64,000 nt of DNA, taken from Bordetella genomosp. 11 (GTDB taxonomy: Bacteria; Pseudomonadota; Gammaproteobacteria; Burkholderiales; Burkholderiaceae_B). Positions 45,708 to 55,175 of the stretch are shown here, one piece after another. A program made the translations under genes and the position numbers. The stretch is taken from NCBI RefSeq assembly GCF_002261215.1, contig NZ_NEVS01000004.1, positions 3,348,001-3,412,000 on the forward strand. The letters are read 5' to 3'. The notes beneath the pieces were generated by a model. It was not told the origin of the DNA and made no database searches. It saw only the letters and a program-made list of their open reading frames with translations. The stretch's first letter is position 1, and each line of letters starts with the position of its first letter.

Positions 45708-47423
45708 ATGACAGCCCTACGACTTGTCGCCGGCATCCTCGCGCTCACCGCGCTGGCAGGATGTTCGGCGCTCCGCTCCACCGAGGACATTACCCACTTC
45801 GCCGACACCCAAGGCGGCGAGGGTCGCCACTCCGTCGAGGATTTCAAGGATCAGGCGCAGGACACGGACCGGGCCAAGGGTCAGGTGGTTGGCCTGCCCT
45901 GGATCGCGGGGCGTCCACAACCCCTGGCGCGTGACGTCACGCTGCCGCCCGCGCTACGCGCGCACGTCAATACCACGCTCCTTTTCGAGGGCGGCGCGGT
46001 CGGTCTCACCACGCTGGCCGAACGGATCCAGGCCGCGACCGGCATTCTCACCCAGGTCGCGCCGGACGCACTGCTGCCGCGTGACGACTTCCTGCCGCGC
46101 CTGGGCGGTCAGCAGCCGCTGAGTTCCACCGTCTCGGCCGAGCCCACGTCGGCCGACGTGCTGGTGCCCGCTCTCGTGCCAACGCCCGCAAGCAGCCGCG
46201 TTTCCGGGCCGACGCTGCCGGCCGGCGCCGCGCGGGTCAAGATGGAACCGCTGCCGCCCGGCCAGGCCCCGCTCGCCTCGATCCTGGACGCGATCGCCTT
46301 GCGGCTGGGCATCTACTGGCGTTACGACGACAAGGTCGGCGCGATCCGCTTCTACCGGACCCAGACCCGCACGTTCTACGTTCGCGCCCTGGGGCTGACC
46401 TCTGAGTCCAGCCTGGAACTCGGACTCACGGGCTCGGGGTCGTCCAATAGCTCGAGCGGCCAGTTCGCGACCCAAAGCCGTTCCAAGTTCTCCGCCGACG
46501 GCAAGGAAAAGCCAATCGATGGCGTCCTGGCCAAGATCAGCCAGTTCCTGACCCGTTCCGGCGTCGTCAAGGCCGGCGATGGCGCGGCCAGCAGCATCGT
46601 CGTCACCGACACCAAGGATGCGCTGGACCACGTCGCCGCCTTCCTCGACCAGGAAAACCGCATCATGTCGCGACGCGTGCGGCTTGTTTTCGAGGAAATC
46701 ACAGTACAGCGCGACCACGTCTCCCAGGCCGGCATCGACTGGCACCTGATCTACAACAGCCTGGGCCGCGCCAATGCGGCAACCGCGACCGGCGTCGCCA
46801 CCCAGTTGGACAGCTCCAAGGCTGCGGGCAGTGTCGGCGCCACGGTGGGCAGCGGCCCCTTTGCCGGCACTGGCCTGCTGATGAGCGCGCTCTCGCAGAT
46901 CGGCACGGTCGTGCGGCACACGACCATCCCGATCCTGGCGCGCAATCGCCGGCCTGCCACGTACGCGACCAGCGAGACGTTCTCTTACGTCAAGGACCTG
47001 CAGCAGACGCAAAGCACGTCGGACACCTCGGCGCCGACCGTCACCGTGACGCAGGACGAGAAGACGGTCGGCACGTTCCTCACCGTTGTCCCCGATGCGC
47101 AGGACGACGGGCGGGTGTTGCTGACGATTTCCTATAACGACACGCGCTTGATCGGCGGCCTGCAGAAGCAGGAATTCGGGTCGCCCGATAACCCCTCGTT
47201 CATCCAGCAGACCGATATCGGCGGCCAGGGCGTGGTCCAGGAAGTCGAACTTCAGCCCGGGCAACCGGTGGTGATCGGCGGGTACGCGCAGTCGGCCGGC
47301 AATTCGACCCGGCGGCGCCTGGATGACCGGGCGCCCATCGCCCTGGGTGGCTCGGACTCGATCGAGAAGAAGGATCTGCTCACGGTGCTGGCCGTCAGTG
47401 CCATACCGGAAGAAGGATTCTGA
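45708..47423 (+). CDS. pilN: PilN, IVb pilus outer-membrane secretin
   Basis: 571 residues. Lipobox LAGC with Cys 19, N-terminal secretin domains (LASILDAIALRLGIYWRYDDKVGAI), and a secretin domain (DHVSQAGIDWHLIYN; VGTFLTVVPDAQDDGRVLLTISYNDT; ELQPGQPVVIGGY). This is the R64 PilN/BfpB lipoprotein-secretin family, forming the pore for the thin pilus. The gene is complete; pilO starts after two bases. Confidence 0.9.
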   Translation: MTALRLVAGILALTALAGCSALRSTEDITHFADTQGGEGRHSVEDFKDQAQDTDRAKGQVVGLPWIAGRPQPLARDVTLPPALRAHVNTTLLFEGGAVGLTTLAERIQAATGILTQVAPDALLPRDDFLPRLGGQQPLSSTVSAEPTSADVLVPALVPTPASSRVSGPTLPAGAARVKMEPLPPGQAPLASILDAIALRLGIYWRYDDKVGAIRFYRTQTRTFYVRALGLTSESSLELGLTGSGSSNSSSGQFATQSRSKFSADGKEKPIDGVLAKISQFLTRSGVVKAGDGAASSIVVTDTKDALDHVAAFLDQENRIMSRRVRLVFEEITVQRDHVSQAGIDWHLIYNSLGRANAATATGVATQLDSSKAAGSVGATVGSGPFAGTGLLMSALSQIGTVVRHTTIPILARNRRPATYATSETFSYVKDLQQTQSTSDTSAPTVTVTQDEKTVGTFLTVVPDAQDDGRVLLTISYNDTRLIGGLQKQEFGSPDNPSFIQQTDIGGQGVVQEVELQPGQPVVIGGYAQSAGNSTRRRLDDRAPIALGGSDSIEKKDLLTVLAVSAIPEEGF

Positions 47424-47425
47424 CC

Positions 47426-48775
47426 GTGGCGCAGCGACAGAACTACCGGATCGTCCCGATACCTGGCACCCCGAATGCGCTCGTACTCGGCATGACCTGG
47501 CAGACGGTCCTGGGCCAGGATCTGACGGTTGCCGCGATGCGCGCAGCACGACAGGCCAGGGCCACGCATTTCACCCAGAGCGGTCCTCGCAGCCCCGCGG
47601 TCGGCCTGCTGGTAGCCAGCGGCCGCGAGCGCCGCGCCAAGGCGCGGTCCCGGCTGTATTCGGCGGCGGCCGCCTTCGCGCAGCTCCAGCGGCACGGCAC
47701 GCAGATCGCCTATGCGCCCCTGGCCTCGGGCGAAGTCTGGATCGCGGTTGTCGTCGACGGCGTGGTCCAGGCGGGCGGCGACATGCTGCTCGACGATGCG
47801 CAGTCGGCCCGTGAGAAGCTCGACAGCCTGATCGAGCGGTATGGCGACGTGGTCGTGCACGGCACGGACACCGACGGGACGCAGTCGTTTTCGCTGAGCC
47901 AACTGTCGACGCAAACCAATCAGCAGTCATCATTGCGCCGTGCCGCTTTTCGGCTTTCGATGGTGCCCCCACTCTGGTGGGCGGTGCTCGGCTTGCTCCT
48001 GACGTATCTCGCGTGGGACGCGGGATCGTCGTGGTGGCAAGCGCGCCAGGCGCGCGCGCGGGACAGGCTGCAGGCCCTGCAGAACGCGGTGGATGCCAAG
48101 GCGGTTTGGCATCAGGCGCTCGCCAACTGGTCGCACACCGTGCGTATCGATGGCGAACCCGGATTGGACCAGATCCTGCAACGCATCGCGCAGGTCCCGC
48201 TCAACCCTGGCCGCTGGATGCTGGTCGAAGTGGACTGCCGTCCCGATGCAGGCGCCTGCTCGACCGTCTACCGGCGAACGCGGCTCGCGGACAGCAACAC
48301 CCTGAAGGCAGCGCTGCCGATAGACTGGAAGTTCACCCTGCACGACCTCGATACGGCGATCGTCCAGTGGAAGCTCCCGGCGAGCCCGGAAAAACAGCCG
48401 ACGACCCTGGACCTAGGTGCGCTTCCGAGCGAACGCGATCTGGAAAAGACCTGGGTACCGAGTTGGCAGGCCCTGCGCCCGGCCCTGCAGGACTTCTCGC
48501 TGACGGCCCCAACGGTCGTCGGCGTGCGCCCCCCGAACATCAAACTGCCCAACGGCCTGGAGCAACCCGTCGAGCGGCCGGCCTCGATCGCGCTTCCCGC
48601 GATGCGCAGCCTGGTCATCAATGCGCCGCTGCGGTCCCTGTACGGCCTGGCCTTGCCGCCCACCACGGCCCTGGTCCAGGTGCAGGTCCGGCACCAGCCC
48701 GATGCACAGCCGCGGCTCACCACCAGCGAGCTCGCGGTCACCCTGAAAGGAACCCTCTATGTCCAAGCCCGATAG
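47426..48775 (+). CDS. pilO: PilO, IVb pilus assembly protein
   Basis: 449 residues from GTG 47426. A cytosolic N-terminal domain of ~170 residues is followed by one membrane span (WWAVLGLLLTYLAWDAG near 180) and a long periplasmic part. Pattern, size and place between the secretin and PilP match R64-type PilO (PilO2 family). It overlaps pilP by 17 bases. Confidence 0.85.
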   Translation: MAQRQNYRIVPIPGTPNALVLGMTWQTVLGQDLTVAAMRAARQARATHFTQSGPRSPAVGLLVASGRERRAKARSRLYSAAAAFAQLQRHGTQIAYAPLASGEVWIAVVVDGVVQAGGDMLLDDAQSAREKLDSLIERYGDVVVHGTDTDGTQSFSLSQLSTQTNQQSSLRRAAFRLSMVPPLWWAVLGLLLTYLAWDAGSSWWQARQARARDRLQALQNAVDAKAVWHQALANWSHTVRIDGEPGLDQILQRIAQVPLNPGRWMLVEVDCRPDAGACSTVYRRTRLADSNTLKAALPIDWKFTLHDLDTAIVQWKLPASPEKQPTTLDLGALPSERDLEKTWVPSWQALRPALQDFSLTAPTVVGVRPPNIKLPNGLEQPVERPASIALPAMRSLVINAPLRSLYGLALPPTTALVQVQVRHQPDAQPRLTTSELAVTLKGTLYVQAR

Positions 48776-49298
48776 GCTGCGGGGTGCGGGTCGCAGTGCA
48801 TTGCTGCGCCCCGCCGCGCTCGTTCTGCCGCTCCTCGTTCTGCCGCTCCTGTGCGCCGGCTACGCGCATGCGTCGAATCTGGACGTGCCGCCGGCGCCGC
48901 CGGCCGCGCCCGAAAGCCGCCTCGTCCGAGAGTTGCTGGAGGTCGACGCACAGCGTGCACTGGATGCCGAGCGGCGAATACGCCAGGACGCCCTCCGGAC
49001 AGCCAATATCCCCGCGCATGGAGCGCCGCCATCCACGACGCCGGTCAAGAAGGCATCCCCGCCCGCGCCCAAGGAGGCGCCGATCCCTCGTTTGATGGGC
49101 ATCGCCGGCGTGGGCGCCCATCTCTCGGCCATCGTGGAAAGCAACGGCCGTGAGGTGATCTACCGCAGCGGGACCGCGGCGCCGGTCGCTGGCCGTGATC
49201 CCGGACTGCGGCTGTTGCGCATCGCCTCGCCGTGTGCCTATTTCCTGGACGCGCATGACCGCTCCCTGGCGATCTGCGTGAATGGAGTGAACAAGTGA
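48759..49298 (+). CDS. pilP: PilP, IVb pilus protein
   Basis: 179 residues with a signal or anchor (LVLPLLVLPLLCAGYAHA), a Pro-rich charged linker and a small C-terminal domain (GIAGVGAHLSAIVESNGREVIYRSG), as in PilP proteins that link inner-membrane parts to the secretin. It starts inside pilO and overlaps pilQ by four bases (GTGA). Confidence 0.82.
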   Translation: MSKPDRLRGAGRSALLRPAALVLPLLVLPLLCAGYAHASNLDVPPAPPAAPESRLVRELLEVDAQRALDAERRIRQDALRTANIPAHGAPPSTTPVKKASPPAPKEAPIPRLMGIAGVGAHLSAIVESNGREVIYRSGTAAPVAGRDPGLRLLRIASPCAYFLDAHDRSLAICVNGVNK

Positions 49299-51088
49299 AA
49301 TCCTTCCTACGAAAATACTTCCCGACCGTCTTCGATCGGGGCCAGGGCGATCACACCAGCACGTTCCTGGCCGAGAGCGCTGCCCGCACCGCCGACCAGG
49401 ACGAGGAGCGACCCGTGGACGAGCCGGCCGGCGATCTGGGCTCCATGGCCGACATCGCGGGCATCACCCCTCGGTTTCGCACCCTGAAGGTGGACTGGTC
49501 CGGCCCCGATGCGGCAGTCACCGCCTGCGTCGCCGAGCTCGAGGAACAGCACTATGCCGTTCTCGCCAAACGCGGTCACCTGGACACCGACATCTTCCGC
49601 GCCGTCCTGGCCCGCGCTCAGCAGGCAAACAAGGCGGGCCATCCCATTGCCGTTTACACCGTCGACCCGGTCGTGCTGCTTACCCTGGTGCGCGAGCGCA
49701 TGGACGGCAAGGATCTGGTTGCGTACAACAGCACATCCGGCGGCCGCTCGGCGGTGCGCACGGGCTTTCACGACCTGGTCGCCTGGGCGGTACGCCACCA
49801 GGCGGGCGACCTACACCTGCACATCGACAGCAACAGCGCGATTTCCAAGGTGAGCGCCACCATCGACGGCCAGTATGTGACGCCGCCGAACCTGTCCATG
49901 CCGACCAAGCGCATGATCGAGATGGTGAGCGTCGCCTGGCAGGACGTGCATGGCGGCAATGGCGTGGTATTCGATGTTGCGCAGGAGCAGCAAGGCAGGC
50001 TCTACGAGGTCGTGGACGACCATAGCTACATGCTCCGGTGGGGCTCGTTCGTAGCCGACACGGGGCCCTCGATCACGCTGCGCATCCTGGACCTGTCGGC
50101 GAAGGTCGAGTCCGTCGACCTGCGGCGCCTGGGTTATCTGCCGAGCCACATCGAGCAGCTCGAGCGCGCCATGCAGAGCAAGGGAGGTGGCGTCGTCATG
50201 GGCGGCGTGCCCGGCTCGGGCAAGACCACCACGCTCGGGCAACTCATTTGCGGGCTACCCGAGACCCGCAAGATCATGTCCATTGAGGATCCCGTTGAAC
50301 TCCGGATCCCCAACGCGCTGCAGGCGAGTATCTCCCGGAGCCTGGACGGATCGGACAACGCCGCGTTCCAGGCCAAGCTCATGGCGCTGAAACGATCCTC
50401 GGCAAGCGACGTGCTCCTGGGGGAAATCCGCGACAAGCTGAGCGGCCTGGCGTTCCAGGACATCATCCAGTCGGGCAGCAACGGCTACACCACCGTACAC
50501 GTGGGCAGTGTCATGTCGATTCCGCACCGTCTCGCTTCGGTACAGATCGGCATCCCCTGGGATGTGCTGGGCTCGCCCGGGATGCTGAAGCTCCTGTGCT
50601 ATCAGACCCTGATCCCCGTCCTGTGCACGTGCGCGCTGCCGTCGGCCGCGCTCCTGGAGGGTGCGCCCGACAGCATCGGTATCCCGCGCAGCGGCGAATG
50701 GTGGAAGGCCTATCTGGATCGCATCGAGCGGTTGTACGGCATCGGCCAGGACCGGATCCGGATCCGCAACCCGCAGGGCTGCGAACATTGCCGGCGCAAG
50801 GGGTTGCCAGAACTCTTCGGCTACGCCGGCCGAACCGTGGCGGCCGAGATCTTCGAGCCCGGCATGGACATGGAAGCGCTCCTGGCCATCAAGGCGGGCA
50901 ATGAACTGAGACTGCACGAGATCTACCGGGCGGCCCGCACGACGCCCTTCGACGATCCGGACATGACCGGCAAGAACGCCATGGAATGCGCGGTCTACAA
51001 GATGAGCCTGGGCATGATCGATCCCCGGGACATCGAGCCGCATTTCGTGACGTTCTCGTCCCTGGACGGCAAGGACCGCAGCGAATGA
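49295..51088 (+). CDS. pilQ: PilQ, IVb pilus assembly ATPase
   Basis: A 597-residue GspE/PilB-type secretion ATPase from GTG 49295. Walker A GVPGSGKT near residue 305, then SIEDPVELR (Asp box region), SDVLLGEIRD (Walker B) and the His box region TTVHVGS. A C-rich spot (GCEHCRRKG) near 495 recalls the zinc site of the family, here with only two Cys. It powers pilus assembly with PilR. Confidence 0.92.
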   Translation: MKSFLRKYFPTVFDRGQGDHTSTFLAESAARTADQDEERPVDEPAGDLGSMADIAGITPRFRTLKVDWSGPDAAVTACVAELEEQHYAVLAKRGHLDTDIFRAVLARAQQANKAGHPIAVYTVDPVVLLTLVRERMDGKDLVAYNSTSGGRSAVRTGFHDLVAWAVRHQAGDLHLHIDSNSAISKVSATIDGQYVTPPNLSMPTKRMIEMVSVAWQDVHGGNGVVFDVAQEQQGRLYEVVDDHSYMLRWGSFVADTGPSITLRILDLSAKVESVDLRRLGYLPSHIEQLERAMQSKGGGVVMGGVPGSGKTTTLGQLICGLPETRKIMSIEDPVELRIPNALQASISRSLDGSDNAAFQAKLMALKRSSASDVLLGEIRDKLSGLAFQDIIQSGSNGYTTVHVGSVMSIPHRLASVQIGIPWDVLGSPGMLKLLCYQTLIPVLCTCALPSAALLEGAPDSIGIPRSGEWWKAYLDRIERLYGIGQDRIRIRNPQGCEHCRRKGLPELFGYAGRTVAAEIFEPGMDMEALLAIKAGNELRLHEIYRAARTTPFDDPDMTGKNAMECAVYKMSLGMIDPRDIEPHFVTFSSLDGKDRSE

Positions 51089-52185
51089 AAATCCCCTTCC
51101 CACTCACCAAGGAAGGCATCGCGGCCCGGCGCTTCGCCGCGCGGCGCGCCGACTGGTACGAGTACCTCGCCGACATGATCGAGGACAGTGAGGGAAAGCG
51201 CACAGTGAAGGACATCTTCGCGGCCGATGCGGCACGCTATGGTGTACGGACGGCCCGGGGCATCCTGTCGGCGTACTGGGCGCACCGGATCGACGAAAGC
51301 GGCAATCTTGGCCTGACCTTCGCCGGCACGCTCCCGCGCCGCGAGGTCAATGAGATCGCGGGCATGCAGGAAAAAGGTCATGCAATATTCGCCGAAGGCC
51401 TGCGCGACCTGGCCAAGCTGGTCCTGCTCACCGAAAAACTGCGCTCGATCCTGAAATCGACCCTGCTTGTCGCCCTGCTCGCCACCGTGCTTCTCTGGCT
51501 TGTGGTCATGGTGGTGGTTCCGTACTACACCGCACCGGAACTGCTCGCGGCTTTTCCGGCGATCCCGACCAGTCTCTACGGTCCGTTCAGCCGGCTCTTC
51601 TTCGGCTGCGCGGCCTGGATCGCGGCCAACTCGGTCACGGTCTGGTTCACGACGATTGCCATGACCGTCCTCTTCGCCCTGTCCTTTCCGCACTTCGACG
51701 GCCGGGTGCGCCGCTGGCTCGACCGCTGGGGGCCATACCGGCTCTACCGGGACATCCAGGCGATCGCGGTCGTCAGCACCGCCGCCACGGCAGTCAAGCG
51801 CAGATCCGGCGTGGCCGTACCCCTTCGGGATGCGCTGCAGTCCCAACGCGCCGGCGCGACACGCTGGCTCGGCCATCGCCTGCAGGACATGCTGCTGCGG
51901 CTGGAGGATTCACGTTCCGGCGCCACGGTTTTCGATGTCGGCCTGATCGACCAGGAAATCTACTGGTACCTGGAAGATCTCACGCGCGCCATTGGCCTGG
52001 ACGCGGCCCTGCAGAAGACGCGAGCTCGGTTGGAAACCACCATGCTCAAGCGAGTCGAATCGCGGGCCGTCGCCCTGCGCTGGATCCTGCTGCTCGGCTC
52101 GGTCTTCGCCCTCTTCGGCATCATGGCCCTGCACTACGCCGTGATCTTCGACCTGCGCAACGCCACCATGCTCAGCGCCTTCTAG
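51085..52185 (+). CDS. pilR: PilR, IVb pilus inner-membrane platform protein
   Basis: 366 residues with the GspF/PilC layout: a cytosolic domain, one span near 130-150 (STLLVALLATVLLWLVVMVVVP), further spans near 185-215, a second cytosolic domain and a final span near 335-355. ATG 51085 overlaps the pilQ stop (ATGA). A terminator follows at 52215. Confidence 0.88.
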   Translation: MKIPFPLTKEGIAARRFAARRADWYEYLADMIEDSEGKRTVKDIFAADAARYGVRTARGILSAYWAHRIDESGNLGLTFAGTLPRREVNEIAGMQEKGHAIFAEGLRDLAKLVLLTEKLRSILKSTLLVALLATVLLWLVVMVVVPYYTAPELLAAFPAIPTSLYGPFSRLFFGCAAWIAANSVTVWFTTIAMTVLFALSFPHFDGRVRRWLDRWGPYRLYRDIQAIAVVSTAATAVKRRSGVAVPLRDALQSQRAGATRWLGHRLQDMLLRLEDSRSGATVFDVGLIDQEIYWYLEDLTRAIGLDAALQKTRARLETTMLKRVESRAVALRWILLLGSVFALFGIMALHYAVIFDLRNATMLSAF

Positions 52186-52214
52186 GCGCGAGCCCGGGTT
52201 GCTGCCTTCCCTCG

Positions 52215-52238
52215 GACCCCGCTGCGGCGGGGTCTTTT
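52215..52238 (+). terminator. Rho-independent terminator between pilR and pilS
   Basis: GACCCCGC pairs with GCGGGGTC over eight bases around loop TGCG, followed by TTTT. With it, the assembly genes and the pilin gene can differ in level. Its short T-run suggests partial readthrough. Confidence 0.85.
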
Positions 52239-52272
52239 CATCGACATGCATTCACAGGATGGGAGCCCTTAC

Positions 52273-52899
52273 ATGAGGCCCACGCAGTCCAAGAATCTCC
52301 ACGGGCGAACCCTCGCCCGCCCCTCGAAGTACCATCAACTCGGCTTTCTGTCCCTGGGCGAAGTCGCGCTCGTCCTGGTCATCATCATCATCGCGGCTGT
52401 CATCGGCCTTCCAGCCATCAAAGGCATGCTGATCGAAATGCGCGTGCCGGCCGTGGCCGACGAGCTGCAGCGCTTCATGTCCCGCACCCGGGTGCTCGGC
52501 GAAGGCGATTCCGTCACGCCCTACGCCGCCGTCAGCAACGAGCAGAACCTGGTTCCCGCGCTTCGGGATTCGTCGGTCTTCAAGGTTACCGACACCACGG
52601 TCGCCCACCGCCTGGGCGGCAGCGGCGTGGGCACCGACGGGACGATCACCCTGGCGCCGGCGGCCCTGGGCGGCGGCGCGATGGGCAGCGCCTTTTCGCT
52701 CACGCTCACCAACGTGAACATCAAGGCCTGCCCCGTCCTGGCCTCCACGCTGAACGCCGTATCGGAAACAATGAGCGTGAACGGCACCACCGTGAAAGAA
52801 CTCGGGGACAACAACGCGTCCGGCACCTACAACCCGGTCACCGCGCAGAATCTCTGCACCAACGGGGATTCCAATACCTTCGTCTTCGCCACGCGGTAA
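52273..52899 (+). CDS. pilS: PilS, IVb major prepilin
   Basis: 208 residues from ATG 52273, which follows GGGAG by seven bases. A long leader of ~25 residues ends in HQLG, then FLSLGEVALVLVIIIIAAVIG, the prepilin cleavage site and helix; the usual Glu is at +6, not +5. Two Cys pairs near the end (KACPVL, NLCTNG) can form the D-region disulfide. Needs a prepilin peptidase, which is not in the window (none is seen in the pil operon). Confidence 0.85.
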   Translation: MRPTQSKNLHGRTLARPSKYHQLGFLSLGEVALVLVIIIIAAVIGLPAIKGMLIEMRVPAVADELQRFMSRTRVLGEGDSVTPYAAVSNEQNLVPALRDSSVFKVTDTTVAHRLGGSGVGTDGTITLAPAALGGGAMGSAFSLTLTNVNIKACPVLASTLNAVSETMSVNGTTVKELGDNNASGTYNPVTAQNLCTNGDSNTFVFATR

Positions 52900-52948
52900 G
52901 CCGGGCGTCTTGCCCATCAAGGTCCCCGCCTGCCGGGGAGCCAAAGGA

Positions 52949-54256
52949 ATGCCGGCACTCATGCCCTCCCCTTATATGCCGTCCCCTTATCCTCCTCCGC
53001 GTGGGCGCAGACCTGCAGGCCAGCGCGGGTTCGCGCTCATGACCGTCGTCATCGCCATCCTGCTGACCACGCTGGCGTCTATCATTGCCGCGGGTCAGAT
53101 CAAGCGACGCCTGGATGATGCCGCGGCCGATAACACCGGCCGCTACCTTATGCAGATCCGGGGCGCCGTCGTGGACCTGCAAGTCAAGTACGAGGCGTGG
53201 CTGAACAATGTCGACACGAGCGGTGCGCCGGCCGGAACCTATCCCACGCCGCCCGACCTCGGCTGGGTGGGCGTGGCCGGCGCGCAGGTCGCGCGTGGCG
53301 GCGTGGCGGATCTCGTGAAGCTGGATCTGCTGCCCGACAGCGTCCAGCGCTACCCCGTGCTGGGCGACCTGGTGCGGTTTGTCCTGGTACGTCAGGGGAC
53401 TTGCCCGGGCGACACGTGCGAGACGAGCGCCTACGTCTATACCTGCCAGCCAGTCAGTGACCAGCGCAGCCTGCGCCAGAATGAAACCTGCACGGCGCCG
53501 GCCGGCAGGCGAAGCAAATTCTCGCCGAGTCTGCTCGGCCAGGTGCTGCTCGCCTCGGCAGGATACGGCGGCTACGACGTGCCGGGCGGCACCAGCGTCA
53601 AGGGGCCGCTCTTGAACGTACCGAAGACCTGGTTCGACTTCGGCACCGAGCCCGGCCACGCGGTGCTTGCCGCAGGCCTGGACGCCACGCCTTTTAACCA
53701 GTTCGTGCGTCACGGAGACACGCGGCCGGTGGCGCTGCACAACACCCTGACCGTGGACGGGACGATCCAGAGCAACCAGGGGCTGCTGCTGAACACCGCC
53801 GTGGTGCCTGGCGCGGCATGCGAACCCGAAGGCCTGTATGCATCGACGGCCGACAAGCTGCTCGCGGTCTGCGTGAACAAGACCTGGTTCTCGGCCACGG
53901 ACCACACCGTCACAGGAGTCTTTGCGAACCTGCCGAACAATGCCGCGGTCACGCCGCTCGTCTGTCCGCCAGGACTGACAGCCTGGCGCTACGTCTCGCT
54001 GCAGGCCGCGGACGTGAAGGTTACGGGCGCCGACGTGAATGTCGCCGGCACGGTCGGCGGCACCATCCAGGGCTCCGGCTTCGTCAATGCCGCGGGTTCC
54101 GTGTCGGTCAGCGGATCATTCGCGGGCAGCTTCCAGAATGCCGGCTCCAGCTTCGTGCACGTCGCCCAAAGTGTCGCCGTGACGGCCGACCGCGTGGTCA
54201 TCACGCCCGGTGACCTGAACGCCCGCGCCGCCGTCATCCAGGGCTGCAAGAGCTAG
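52949..54256 (+). CDS. pilV: PilV-like minor pilin / tip adhesin
   Basis: 435 residues from ATG 52949, eight bases after GGGGAG; a TTG at 52910 is possible. A Pro-rich leader ends in QRGFALMTVVIAILL (cleavage after Gly), then a long extracellular part with Cys-rich middle (CPGDTCETSAYVYTCQ) and a C-terminal beta-repeat region (VTGADVNVAGTVGG; SVSVSGSFAGSFQNAG). In R64 the C-terminus is switched by a shufflon; no inverted sites or spare C-terminal segments are visible after this gene, so it appears fixed. Confidence 0.82.
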   Translation: MPALMPSPYMPSPYPPPRGRRPAGQRGFALMTVVIAILLTTLASIIAAGQIKRRLDDAAADNTGRYLMQIRGAVVDLQVKYEAWLNNVDTSGAPAGTYPTPPDLGWVGVAGAQVARGGVADLVKLDLLPDSVQRYPVLGDLVRFVLVRQGTCPGDTCETSAYVYTCQPVSDQRSLRQNETCTAPAGRRSKFSPSLLGQVLLASAGYGGYDVPGGTSVKGPLLNVPKTWFDFGTEPGHAVLAAGLDATPFNQFVRHGDTRPVALHNTLTVDGTIQSNQGLLLNTAVVPGAACEPEGLYASTADKLLAVCVNKTWFSATDHTVTGVFANLPNNAAVTPLVCPPGLTAWRYVSLQAADVKVTGADVNVAGTVGGTIQGSGFVNAAGSVSVSGSFAGSFQNAGSSFVHVAQSVAVTADRVVITPGDLNARAAVIQGCKS

Positions 54257-54323
54257 CGGTCGCAATCCCCCCCTCCCCTGCGTGCTGCCTCCCGGCGCAC
54301 ACCTCCCCGTTTGGAGAACCATC

Positions 54324-55160
54324 ATGAAGCTCAACGCCTTGCGGCGCTGCGGCACGCTGCTGCTCGCCTTGGCCATGCTCCTTACATCAATCCCAACGTA
54401 TGCGGCCGATGCACCCACGGGCAACCAGGCCGACGTGCAACTGAAGACCGACCTCACGCACATGGCGATCCAGGTCAACCAGGGCGCCCCGCTTCCCCCC
54501 GGGGGCTGCGTTTCCGGCTATTCCTGGCACACCGTCTACGGCGGATGTCGGCGCGCCGTCGTCCAGTCGGAGGCCGGATCCTGCCCCGCGGGCTACATCG
54601 GCAGCACCACGCGATACCGCACAGCCTACGTCCTGCAGGCCAACGCCAATGACGTGGCGTACGACGCCTGGGGCGCCTGGCAAAGCAGTTGCTCCCGGCC
54701 GCGTGCCGCCGGCGTCGTGGACACGGTCATCGCCAGCGTGCGCGGCAGAGAGAATGGCGACCGGGGCACCGCCTCCAATCTCACGGGCAATATCCTCCAA
54801 CAGATGCAGGTAACACAGGGGACCCTGTTTGGCGTGACGCTATATCGCCCGACTGCCACCCTGAACTGCGTCTATGCGTCCGGCACCACGGAAGGTGGCG
54901 GGGACGGCGGCGGCAACCAGATCTGGATGGGACAGCTTCTGTCGCCCGGCGCCTCGATCGACAAAGGAACGCCGGGCCATTGCCTGCTCGGCAACAACGG
55001 CCAGACGGCCGAAATCTCCGGCAACTGCGACAGCTCCACGGGGGGCGATAACGACTTCTGCGTGCCAGGCACCCACGTCGTTCGCATTACCTCCGTGACC
55101 GACTGCACGGTCGTCGCGGAAACGGACGGTCGTGCCAACAGCTATGACATCTGCCAGTAA
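54324..55160 (+). CDS. Secreted Cys-rich hypothetical protein of the element
   Basis: 278 residues with a clear signal peptide (LLLALAMLLTSIPTYAAD) and GGAG-type site upstream. The mature part has about a dozen Cys (GGCVSGY, YGGCRR, GSCPAGY, SSCSRP, LNCVYA, GHCLLG, GNCDSS, DFCVPG, TDCTVV, DICQ), so several disulfides are likely. A Gly-rich loop (EGGGDGGGNQIW) is central. No family recognised. Between the pilus tip gene and TrbM, an outer or periplasmic role in mating contact is possible. Confidence 0.7.
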   Translation: MKLNALRRCGTLLLALAMLLTSIPTYAADAPTGNQADVQLKTDLTHMAIQVNQGAPLPPGGCVSGYSWHTVYGGCRRAVVQSEAGSCPAGYIGSTTRYRTAYVLQANANDVAYDAWGAWQSSCSRPRAAGVVDTVIASVRGRENGDRGTASNLTGNILQQMQVTQGTLFGVTLYRPTATLNCVYASGTTEGGGDGGGNQIWMGQLLSPGASIDKGTPGHCLLGNNGQTAEISGNCDSSTGGDNDFCVPGTHVVRITSVTDCTVVAETDGRANSYDICQ

Positions 55161-55175
55161 ACCAGGAATCCGGCC

